A stretch of 64,000 nt of DNA from Spirochaetales bacterium. Its GTDB lineage: Bacteria; Spirochaetota; Spirochaetia; SZUA-6; DRHE01. The stretch's first letter is position 1; every line of letters starts with the position of its first letter. This document shows positions 34,684 through 42,447 of this stretch, piece by piece. The stretch is from assembly GCA_030604195.1 (NCBI GenBank), contig JAUVWI010000002.1, positions 1 through 64,000 of the forward strand, given 5' to 3'. A program made the translations under genes and the position numbers. Below the pieces are notes generated by a model, which saw nothing but the letters and a program-made list of their open reading frames with translations, was not told the DNA's origin and did no database searches.

Positions 34684-35943
34684 TCAGGTGGCGCTAATGG
34701 CTTCAACCGGCTCTATTTTGGCGGCCTTTCTGCACGGAATCAGGGTAACCAATGCCGAAATACCCACGGTATAGATGCTCATTATTATAATATGCACCGC
34801 TTTAAGGTCCGGATAGATAATGCTGGAAATCTCGAAATCTATTCCTTCGAAGGCGGCACCGAAGTTCATACCGGTCTTCTCCAGGGTCAGGATGAGCACT
34901 GACCCGAGGGAGATACCGATAATAGCGCTTATTATTCCGGCAAAGAGCGCCTCAAGAAAGAAAAGGCGAACCAGCTCCTTCGGTCTCATGCCCATCGCGC
35001 CCAGGATCCCGATTTCCCGGTAGCGCTCGTATATAACCATCATGGTGGTGTTGACGATGACCGTGGCTCCCAAAACCAGGAAGAAGATAACGATAAAGTT
35101 ATAGATAATGGTGGCGGTGCCCAGGGCCGCGTAGTACTCCCCCTGGTTCTTCCATAACCTGGCTTCCAGATAGCCAGGGAGGCCATTCGAGGCGATGAGC
35201 CTGTTTATTGCTTCAAGCTGAACCTCCGCCGAATCCGGATCTTCGGTCATCAGAAGAATCTCCTGGGTGCCTCCCTCCATCTGGATAAAGCCCTGCATGG
35301 TGTCGAAGGGCAGGAGGAAGTACAGATCGTTTAATCCCCCAATGGAAAAGTTGACCAGTCCCACCACCTCAAAGGTCATGGCATTCACTCCGCGGGCAGC
35401 GGTGACGGTCATGAAGGAAAACCTGTCCCCCGAATCAAGACCCGTTTTATCGGCCAGAGCGTACCCCAGAACAACCTCCCGGCTGCCCATACCGGGTAAC
35501 CGCCCCTTGACCAGAAGAGATTCGGGGTCCAGAATATCCTTCTCCGCGGGAATTTCGATTCCCATGGCCATGGCGGTAAACTCCTGGCCGGGTACCTCGT
35601 TCTCCGGACTGTCGTCGATGTAGATCTTGCCCCCGGTGGTGATCCGTCCCACCGCCTGGGTCACACCCTCCACCTGTAATAGCTTTTTCCGCACCTCCGC
35701 CTCATCTTTCACGTAGAGATGGATCGGGTTGAGGTAATCGTACCTGTTGTACTCCCCATGGCGAATCTGAACCGTCCCGGTGTAGTAGGCCAGGATGTTC
35801 TTCTTCAAATCGGCTTCCATGCCTGCAAGCAGGCTGAGCATAAAGAGTCCCAGGATAGAGGCGATTACAAGGGTGAAAATGGAGAGGAATGTCCGTACTC
35901 TGTGCCTGGCCAGGTTTCTAAAGGCTATGGTTGATAACTTCAT
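34684..35943 (-). CDS. FtsX/LolC-type ABC permease, first copy
   Basis: This 419-residue permease has an N-terminal helix (AFRNLARHRVRTFLSIFTLV), a periplasmic domain (about 45-270) and three C-terminal helices. The coupling helix VIYERYREIGILGAMGMRPK precedes LVRLFFLEALFAGIISAIIG, and the protein ends LIPCRKAAKIEPVEAISAT, a standard FtsX family C-terminus. It starts 9 bases downstream of the ATPase gene and is followed by the LolA-like gene. With the other FtsX copy it would form the membrane part of a LolCDE-like exporter. Confidence 0.92.
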   Translation of the reverse strand: MKLSTIAFRNLARHRVRTFLSIFTLVIASILGLFMLSLLAGMEADLKKNILAYYTGTVQIRHGEYNRYDYLNPIHLYVKDEAEVRKKLLQVEGVTQAVGRITTGGKIYIDDSPENEVPGQEFTAMAMGIEIPAEKDILDPESLLVKGRLPGMGSREVVLGYALADKTGLDSGDRFSFMTVTAARGVNAMTFEVVGLVNFSIGGLNDLYFLLPFDTMQGFIQMEGGTQEILLMTEDPDSAEVQLEAINRLIASNGLPGYLEARLWKNQGEYYAALGTATIIYNFIVIFFLVLGATVIVNTTMMVIYERYREIGILGAMGMRPKELVRLFFLEALFAGIISAIIGISLGSVLILTLEKTGMNFGAAFEGIDFEISSIIYPDLKAVHIIIMSIYTVGISALVTLIPCRKAAKIEPVEAISAT

Positions 35944-35952
35944 TGTGCCCTC

Positions 35953-36630
35953 CTATTGTACGGTATCATCAGTGATCATGCCGTCATGGAGGAGAACCAG
36001 CCGCCTGGCATATTCCATTACCATCTTGTCGTGGGTGCTGAAGATGAAGGTGGTTTGATGTTTCTCGTTCATTTTCCGCATCAGCTTCAGAATATCCTCT
36101 CCTGTGTTGGAGTCCAGGTTGGCCGTGGGTTCGTCAGCCAGGATAATCCTGGGCTCCTTGACCAGAGCCCGGGCTATGGTTACCCGCTGTTGTTGCCCGC
36201 CGGAGAGACGGGAGGGTAGACGGTGTTCCATCCCTTCCAGTCCCACCTCTTTGAGGATGGCCATGGTCCTCTCTCTAATATCCTCTTTCCTAAGGTTTAT
36301 CAGGGAGAGGGCTAAAGAGACATTCTCGTAAGCGGTAAGTACAGGAATAAGGTTGTAGCTCTGGAAGATGAATCCCAGCTCATTCCGTCGGTAATTCGCC
36401 CTCTGAAGCTTGCTCATCTCTCCGATATTCTTATTGTCTATAGTAACTCTTCCCCCATCCATCTCATCGATACAACCGATAATGTTCAAGAGGGTAGTCT
36501 TCCCCGAACCGGAGGGGCCGGCAATGGATACAAACTCTCCTTTATCGATGGTCAGGTCTACCCCCCGGAGGGCCTTCACCTCCACCTCTCCCATTTTGTA
36601 AGTTCGCACCACCTGTTCAATCTTTATCAT
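35953..36630 (-). CDS. LolD/MacB-type ABC ATPase
   Basis: This 225-residue ATPase powers the FtsX permeases. Walker A is GPSGSGKTT (38-46), the Q-loop [10 protein letters not shown] is at about 88-97, the signature LSGGQQQR at 142-149, Walker B IILADEP at 162-168 and the H-loop [10 protein letters not shown] near residue 200. The D-loop [12 protein letters not shown] is typical of LolD/MacB/FtsE ATPases. It lies directly after the TetR gene and its operator, so it should be controlled by that regulator. It is a single nucleotide-binding domain without a TOBE extension. Confidence 0.93.
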   Translation of the reverse strand: MIKIEQVVRTYKMGEVEVKALRGVDLTIDKGEFVSIAGPSGSGKTTLLNIIGCIDEMDGGRVTIDNKNIGEMSKLQRANYRRNELGFIFQSYNLIPVLTAYENVSLALSLINLRKEDIRERTMAILKEVGLEGMEHRLPSRLSGGQQQRVTIARALVKEPRIILADEPTANLDSNTGEDILKLMRKMNEKHQTTFIFSTHDKMVMEYARRLVLLHDGMITDDTVQ

Positions 36631-36648
36631 TACCTGTGATCCTCCATC

Positions 36649-37269
36649 TTAACCTTTTTCAGCCAGACCATCCCTGAGGATGGAGAAAAACTCAGAACAC
36701 AAATCATCCATTTCTTTATCCGCTGGATCTTCAAACTTCCGGCTTATCGCAATACGGCTCAGGCTCTCCATTATGGACCTGGTAAACAGTGCCGCTGTGT
36801 CAGGGGATATATTTGATCTGAGTGACCCCCTGCCCATGGCGTTTTTTATTAAGAGCCTGTAAAACTCAAAGGTGCCAATTTCGGGCTTCTCTTCAGAGTG
36901 GTCCAGCATCACTTCCTGGAGCTTTTGAAGGTCCAGGATTTTACTGGCTAAAATATTATGAGCAATTTTCACAATCTTCGGGTTCTCCCGGCCGAATTTC
37001 ATTCCCAGCTTCGCCAGCAGCTGAAGAAACTCGAAAAAATCCAGAGACCTCCAGTTTTCAATGGCCGGCGCCAGGTAGGCAAACTTTCGCTCCTTTTATC
37101 ATCGAAATACTGGTAAAAGCTGCCACGGGGTATTCCGGCCTTTCTTATAACCCGCTGTATACTGGTCAGATCGAATCCGTATTCTGCAAACTCAGCCAAC
37201 GCTGTTTGAATAATCCGCTGCCTTTTCTCTTCCGGTAAATTGTAAAATGTATCTTTGGGGATAGGGCAT
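36649..37269 (-). pseudogene. TetR-family regulator broken by two opposite one-base shifts
   Basis: From ATG 37269 the frame soon stops, but the neighbouring frame carries a clear TetR DNA-binding domain: KDTFYNLPEEKRQRIIQTAL, AEFAEYGFDLTSIQRVIRKA, then GIPRGSFYQYFDDK. That frame lacks an ATG. Removing one C from the C4 run after the start would give M-P-Y-P-K-D-T-F and join it. At FDDK the frame is lost again; adding one A to the A4 run gives DDKKERKFAYLAPAIENWRS, which continues into the 117-residue ligand domain (MKFGRENPKIVKIAHNILAS, to the stop). The shifts cancel, so the protein would be about 207 residues. A 40-base palindrome covers its promoter. The gene is either an inactivated regulator or a miscalled one. 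Confidence 0.8.
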
Positions 37270-37280
37270 CACCTCACACT

Positions 37281-37347
37281 TTATATGACAGCTTTGTCAG
37301 ATGACAAGCGTGTCATATAAATATAGCAGCATATTTGGGGAAGTCAA
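37281..37347 (-). promoter_or_regulatory. TetR promoter with 40-base operator palindrome
   Basis: On the minus strand TTGACT (37342-37347) and TATATT (37320-37325) are 16 bases apart. Immediately downstream, 37281-37320 forms a 40-base inverted repeat: outer arms TTATATGACA and TGTCATATAA are perfect, and inner TGTCA/TGACA half-sites repeat the motif around a two-base centre. It has the size of a double TetR dimer site covering the transcription start, so it is very likely the autoregulatory operator of the following operon. Confidence 0.8.
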
Positions 37348-37368
37348 CACTTGTGCTACCACGGCAAA

Positions 37369-39201
37369 TCAAGATATTTTCCGCACGGCTCCTACATCCG
37401 CAGATGAAGCCAGGAGAGCATACGCCTTTAAGGCCGTGGAGACCTTGCGCTCTCGATCCCTGGGTGTAAATGCCTTATTTCCCAAGGACTCCTCTTTTTT
37501 CCGCCGCTCCTCCATTTCGTTATCTGACAACTCCACTTCAATAGTACGGGCTGGAATATCAATTGCTATGATGTCGCCCTCCTCTACCAGGGCAATGGCG
37601 CCCCCGGCTGCAGCCTCGGGTGAAACATGACCTATGGAGAGCCCTGTGGTTCCTCCTGAAAAGCGACCGTCCGTTATCAGGGCGCACTCCTTGCCAAGAT
37701 GCCTGGATTTGATGTAGGAAGTAGGATAGAGCATCTCCTGCATGCCGGGCCCGCCTTTAGGCCCTTCATAGCGGATAATTACCACATCACCGGCTTCTAC
37801 CCTGCCCCCCAGGATCCCTGCGCATGCCGTTTCCTGGGATGAAAACACTCTTGCCGGTCCCTTAAACTTGAATATTGAGGAATCGACTCCTGCTGTTTTT
37901 ACTATGCATCCCTTCCGGGCGATATTGCCGTAAAGAACCGCAAGTCCGCCGTCAGGATAATAGCAGTGATCAATATCCCTTATACAGCCCTTCTTTCTGT
38001 CCGCATCAAGCTCTTTATATATCTTGCTTTGAGAGCCCATAACAAGGTTACGCCCGACTCCCCCGGGTGCGCTTTTATACATTTCCATATATTCAGGTAA
38101 AGCATCGCTGCTTTTAATATCACAAACCGCAAAAGCCTCTTTCAGTGTCAGTCCATCCACCCTGTTAACCGATGAATCGATTAACCCTGCCCTATCAAGC
38201 TCAGCCATTATGCCCATAATACCGCCTGCGCGGTTTACCTCCTGTACATGATAATCCGAGCTGGGCGCCACTTTACAGAGACAGGGTATCTTCCGCGAAA
38301 GCCTGTCTATATCCGCCATTGTAAAAGCAACGCCTGCTTCATAGGCAATTGCCAGAATATGAAGTATTGTGTTTGTAGATCCTCCCATTGCAATATCCAG
38401 TGCCATTGCATTCATAAAAGCCGGCTTTGTCGCAATTGAACGGGGCAGAACCGAATTATCTCCTTTGAAATAATACTGATTGACCATGCGGATAATTCCT
38501 TTTGCAGCTTTTTCAAAGAGCCTTATCCTGTTTTTATGAGTGGCCACAACTGTTCCGTTTCCCGGCAGGGCCAGGCCCAACGCTTCGTTCAGGCAGTTCA
38601 TTGAATTGGCTGTAAACATACCCGAACAGGAACCGCATGTGGGGCAGGCTGCTTTTTCCACTTCTTCAATTTCCTTATCCGATACCTGCTCATCAGCGCT
38701 CAATACCATGGCGTCCACCAGGTCATACATCTTATCTCCCACAACTCCAGCTTCCATGGGTCCGCCGGAGATAAACATGGTTGGGATGTTCAGCCGCATA
38801 GCAGCCATGATCATGCCCGGGGTGATTTTGTCACAGTTGCTAATACATATAAGCGCATCAAGACAGTGAGCATTACACATATACTCGACACTGTCGGCAA
38901 TAAGCTCCCGTGAAGGAAGGGAGTAAAGCATGCCGCCATGGCCCATAGCAATGCCGTCGTCTATTGCAATAGTGTTGAACTCCGGGGCAAAATACCCCTC
39001 TTTTTCAATTATCTTTTTGACTTCCTGGCCTATCGTGTGCAGATGGACATGACCGGGCACAAGCTGGGTAAATGAATTGGCTATACCGATTATCGGTTTT
39101 CCAATTTGCTCTTCTGTTATGCCGTTTGCACGCCAGAGGCTTCTGGCCCCGGCCATTCTCCTCCCTTTAGTGGTTGTATCGCTTCTTAAGGGAATTGCCA
39201 T
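37369..39201 (-). CDS. ilvD: Dihydroxy-acid dehydratase
   Basis: This dehydratase makes the 2-keto acids of valine and isoleucine. Iron-sulfur ligands are visible: C123 in [11 protein letters not shown] and C189/C192 in [12 protein letters not shown], with the metal site [20 protein letters not shown]. The C-terminal block [20 protein letters not shown] is intact. At 610 residues it is slightly longer than many bacterial IlvD (about 560) but like the E. coli form. It follows ilvC by 75 bases. On the minus strand the tetR promoter begins about 20 bases after its stop, with no obvious terminator between. Confidence 0.95.
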   Translation of the reverse strand: MAIPLRSDTTTKGRRMAGARSLWRANGITEEQIGKPIIGIANSFTQLVPGHVHLHTIGQEVKKIIEKEGYFAPEFNTIAIDDGIAMGHGGMLYSLPSRELIADSVEYMCNAHCLDALICISNCDKITPGMIMAAMRLNIPTMFISGGPMEAGVVGDKMYDLVDAMVLSADEQVSDKEIEEVEKAACPTCGSCSGMFTANSMNCLNEALGLALPGNGTVVATHKNRIRLFEKAAKGIIRMVNQYYFKGDNSVLPRSIATKPAFMNAMALDIAMGGSTNTILHILAIAYEAGVAFTMADIDRLSRKIPCLCKVAPSSDYHVQEVNRAGGIMGIMAELDRAGLIDSSVNRVDGLTLKEAFAVCDIKSSDALPEYMEMYKSAPGGVGRNLVMGSQSKIYKELDADRKKGCIRDIDHCYYPDGGLAVLYGNIARKGCIVKTAGVDSSIFKFKGPARVFSSQETACAGILGGRVEAGDVVIIRYEGPKGGPGMQEMLYPTSYIKSRHLGKECALITDGRFSGGTTGLSIGHVSPEAAAGGAIALVEEGDIIAIDIPARTIEVELSDNEMEERRKKEESLGNKAFTPRDRERKVSTALKAYALLASSADVGAVRKIS

Positions 39202-39276
39202 AGATTATCTCCTTTTAGTTTTCGCTCTATCCGTTTTTCATGAACCGGTTTCAATGAGCCGGATAGAGTATCTCCT

Positions 39277-40332
39277 TTATTTATTCCATTTTTCCGGTCT
39301 TAAGGATCTCACAGCGGCTCCTGCCCGCCACATCTCTGAATCATGTATCTCTTTAAGCTCCGCATCCAATTTCTCCTGATAATCCGGAGCGCTGTTTACT
39401 TTCAATACGATCTCTGTTTCCCTGCCTGAGACTACCGATTCATAGAGCTCTCTGAAAAGCCCGATTACAGATGCTTTGAACCTGGGTTTCCAATCCAGGG
39501 CTCCGCGCTGTGCAGTTGTACTGCAATTCGCATACATCCAGTCCATACCATTCTCACCTACCAGCCTGATCAGACTCTGGGTCAGCTCCTCTACGGTCTC
39601 ATTGAAAGCCTCGCTGGGCGTGTGGCCATGCTCCCGTAAAACATCGTACTGAGCCTCCATAACCCCTGCCATGGCTCCCATAAGAATACCGCGCTCGCCG
39701 GTTAAGTCACTGTGAACTTCCTGCTTGAATGTTGTAGGAAAGAGATATCCTGAACCTATTGCAATTCCCACAGCCAGGGTGCGCTCTTCAGCCCTGCCGG
39801 TAAAATCCTGAAAAATTGCATAACTAGAATTTATGCCGCTGCCTGCAAGGTAATTTTTCCTCACGCTTGCTCCCGAGCCTTTGGGTGCGACCAGAATAAC
39901 ATCTATATTGTCAGGAGGAATGACCCCGGTCTGGTCTTTGTAGACTATTGAAAAGCCATGTGAAAAATACAATGCATCTCCCTCATTCAGGCAAGATTTC
40001 AGAAGTGGCCATACAATTTTCTGCCCGGCATCTGAAACCAGGTACTGAATGATGGTTCCTTTCTTAGCCGCTTCTTCAATAGGGAACAATGTTTCCCCGG
40101 GAACCCAACCGTCTTTCAATGCCTTGTCCCATTCTCTTTTGAAATCCGGAGACTGGCCAATAATTACCTTGAAGCCATTGTCCCGCATATTAAGCGCCTG
40201 TGCCGGTCCCTGGACACCGTATCCGATTACAGCAATAACCTCATCCTTTAATACTTCTTTAGCCTTTTCCAGGGTAAACTCTTCACGCATAACAACATCT
40301 TCCTGCACACCCCCAAAATCAATCTTAGCCAT
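39277..40332 (-). CDS. ilvC: Ketol-acid reductoisomerase
   Basis: This NADPH-dependent enzyme converts acetolactate to dihydroxyisovalerate in branched-chain amino acid synthesis. The nucleotide motif is GYGVQGPAQALN (37-48), followed by FSHGFSIVY, LVAPKGSGASVRKNYLAGSG and EREHGHTPSEAFNETVEELT-like metal-site segments (as EHGHTPSEAFNETVEELT). At 351 residues it is a class I enzyme with a short C-terminal tail. AGGAG precedes the ATG. It is divergent from ilvY, as in enterobacteria, so it should be activated by IlvY when acetolactate accumulates. Confidence 0.95.
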   Translation of the reverse strand: MAKIDFGGVQEDVVMREEFTLEKAKEVLKDEVIAVIGYGVQGPAQALNMRDNGFKVIIGQSPDFKREWDKALKDGWVPGETLFPIEEAAKKGTIIQYLVSDAGQKIVWPLLKSCLNEGDALYFSHGFSIVYKDQTGVIPPDNIDVILVAPKGSGASVRKNYLAGSGINSSYAIFQDFTGRAEERTLAVGIAIGSGYLFPTTFKQEVHSDLTGERGILMGAMAGVMEAQYDVLREHGHTPSEAFNETVEELTQSLIRLVGENGMDWMYANCSTTAQRGALDWKPRFKASVIGLFRELYESVVSGRETEIVLKVNSAPDYQEKLDAELKEIHDSEMWRAGAAVRSLRPEKWNK

Positions 40333-40410
40333 AAAATACTCCTTTGTCTTTTATAAATGATTATGGCCTATTTTTATTGTTGAATAAAGTGCTATTTTCG
40401 CTATATAGTA

Positions 40411-40425
40411 TTGCAGATAATGCAA
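40411..40425. promoter_or_regulatory. Putative IlvY operator
   Basis: TTGCAGATAATGCAA is a perfect 5-base inverted repeat around a 5-base centre (TTGCA-N5-TGCAA), matching the LysR-type T-N11-A rule. It lies between divergent ilvC and ilvY, 12 bases before the ilvY ATG. ilvC has a CATAAT -10 near its start with only a weak -35, as expected for an activated promoter. Confidence 0.65.
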
Positions 40426-40436
40426 CACGAAATAAT

Positions 40437-41327
40437 ATGAACTATTATACACTGGAGCTTTTCCTGCACCTTGCAAACACCCTGCATTTCGGAAAAACCA
40501 GCCGGGCATGCTATATAAGCCCTTCGGCTCTCAGCAGAACCATTCAACGGCTCGAAGAAGAGGTTGGCCACAAACTTTTCTTGAGAGACAACAGATCAGC
40601 GCAGCTTACTCCCATAGGAGTGAAGTTCAGACATTATGCTCAAGGTGTTATGGATGACTGGAAGCAGTTCCAGAATTCACTGATGCAGGAGAATAAAATC
40701 CTTTCGGGAGAACTGCGCCTCTACTGCTCGGTAACAGCTTCCTACACCGTATTAACCGATATTTTCAGCCGCTTCCGGCTGAAATATCCTGCAATTCACA
40801 TAAGGCTCGAGACCGGAGATGCAGCCGGTGCAATTGAACGGGTTCAGAATGGAATGGCGGACGTGACAGTGGCTGCATGGCCTAATAAACTGCCCAAGAA
40901 CCTCCTTTTCAAGACAATAACAACAACCCCCCTGGTATTTATTGCCCCGGTCGTTCCCTCGGATGTTACTTCCCTGATAGGCAGGAGTAATATACCCTGG
41001 AAAGAAGTTCCCATGATTCTTGCAGAGCAGGCCCTGTCACGAAAAAGGGTAAATGGCTGGTTTGCAAAAAAGGGCATTAAACCAAATATATATGCAGAAG
41101 TAACCGGCCACGAGGCAATTCCATCCATGGTCCGTCTTGGCTGCGGAGTAGGCGTTGTTCCGAAGCTCGTGCTTGACAAGAGCTCACTGAAAGAGGAGCT
41201 TCGAATACTTGATGTAAAGCCGGCCCTCAAGCCATACTCAGTGGGGTTATGCCTGCACAAGAGCAGGCTTGCTTCCCCAATTGTGCGGGCTTTCTGGAAT
41301 ATTATTGAGAATACAGGCAATGGTTGA
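40437..41327 (+). CDS. ilvY: LysR-type regulator of ilvC
   Basis: The protein has an N-terminal winged helix, LELFLHLANTLHFGKTSRAC then YISPSALSRTIQRLEEEVGH, and a periplasmic-binding-like effector domain (about 90-296: VTASYTVLTDIFSRFRLKYP, GCGVGVVPKLVLDKS). LHFGKTSRAC is strongly reminiscent of IlvY rather than general LysR proteins, and the gene is divergent from ilvC. I start at ATG 40437 (296 residues) because the open frame further upstream lies in the intergenic regulatory region. Its last 8 bases overlap the methyltransferase start, so the two are co-translated. Confidence 0.9.
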   Translation: MNYYTLELFLHLANTLHFGKTSRACYISPSALSRTIQRLEEEVGHKLFLRDNRSAQLTPIGVKFRHYAQGVMDDWKQFQNSLMQENKILSGELRLYCSVTASYTVLTDIFSRFRLKYPAIHIRLETGDAAGAIERVQNGMADVTVAAWPNKLPKNLLFKTITTTPLVFIAPVVPSDVTSLIGRSNIPWKEVPMILAEQALSRKRVNGWFAKKGIKPNIYAEVTGHEAIPSMVRLGCGVGVVPKLVLDKSSLKEELRILDVKPALKPYSVGLCLHKSRLASPIVRAFWNIIENTGNG

Positions 41328-42432
41328 AACTTATCATCGGATTATACATCGTGACTCAAGAGATTTAAGCTTCATCGAATCCGGCAGCGTTGATCTGATT
41401 GTCACATCTCCTCCGTATCCTATGATCGAGATGTGGGATGAAACTTTCGCAGAGCTGAATCCGGCAATTAAGCATGCAATAGCAGAGGAAGACGGATATA
41501 AGGCCTTTGAACTTATGCACCTTGAGCTCGATAAAGTCTGGTCTGAACTTTGCCGGGTACTGCGAAGCGGGGGTATTGTGTGTATCAATATAGGTGATGC
41601 TACCCGTTCACTGGGAAAAAGATTCCGCTTATACCCGAATGGAGCAAGAATACTGTCAAAGCTCGTTCCCTTGAAATTTGATGTCCTGCCCAAAATACTA
41701 TGGCGCAAGTCAACAAACTCTCCGACTAAATTTATGGGATCAGGTATGCTCCCTGCAGGCGCTTATGTCACTTTAGAACATGAGTACATATTAATTCTTA
41801 GAAAGGGGGAAAAACGGCCTTTTTTATCGGATACAGAAAAGAGGATAAGACATGAAAGCTCTTATTTCTGGGAAGAACGGAATAAGTGGTTTTCAGACAT
41901 GTGGGAGTGGGATGTTGGGAGCGCTTATCAGAAAATGACTCAGGAAAACTTAAGAGATCGAAGCGGAGCCTTTCCTTTTGAACTGCCATATAGATTGATT
42001 AACATGTATTCCGTTAAGTGGGACTGCGTTTTAGACCCCTTTCTTGGCACAGGAACAACCAGTCTCGCTGCTTTGAGCTCCTGCCGCAATAGCATCGGCA
42101 TTGAAATTGATGAGGGTTTTTCAAGCATAATAACTGAATTGCTCTGTAGTTGTCTTGAACAGGCTAATTCCTTTATTTCGGAAAGGCTTGCTCAACACAC
42201 ACGCTTTATAGAGCAATATGAGCTTAAAAAAGGAAAACCGAAATATATAAATAAGACTTACGGTTTTCCTGTAATAACCAACCAGGAATTAAAGCTGGGC
42301 TTCCACTCCATTCGAAGTATCGAATTAGATGATTCACACGATTTCAATAATACCAACAAAATCCGCGCTGTCTACTACGATGATCCTTCTGTAATTTGCA
42401 ACCCGCAGTATACGCAGAAGGATTTGTTTTAA
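41320..42432 (+). CDS. Orphan DNA methyltransferase, beta class (N4-cytosine or N6-adenine)
   Basis: This S-adenosylmethionine-dependent methyltransferase has catalytic motif IV TSPPYP (29-34) ahead of motif I DPFLGTGTT (239-247), the order of the beta class. S-P-P-Y is more common among N4-cytosine enzymes, D-P-P-Y among N6-adenine ones, so the modified base is uncertain. A large insertion (about 90-235) between the motifs would hold the target recognition region. At 370 residues it is a typical stand-alone enzyme. No endonuclease gene is next to it: it is coupled to ilvY by an 8-base overlap and followed by sppA, so it may be an epigenetic or defence-derived solo enzyme. Confidence 0.9.
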   Translation: MVETYHRIIHRDSRDLSFIESGSVDLIVTSPPYPMIEMWDETFAELNPAIKHAIAEEDGYKAFELMHLELDKVWSELCRVLRSGGIVCINIGDATRSLGKRFRLYPNGARILSKLVPLKFDVLPKILWRKSTNSPTKFMGSGMLPAGAYVTLEHEYILILRKGEKRPFLSDTEKRIRHESSYFWEERNKWFSDMWEWDVGSAYQKMTQENLRDRSGAFPFELPYRLINMYSVKWDCVLDPFLGTGTTSLAALSSCRNSIGIEIDEGFSSIITELLCSCLEQANSFISERLAQHTRFIEQYELKKGKPKYINKTYGFPVITNQELKLGFHSIRSIELDDSHDFNNTNKIRAVYYDDPSVICNPQYTQKDLF

Positions 42433-42447
42433 AACAAGGAGAAAACC

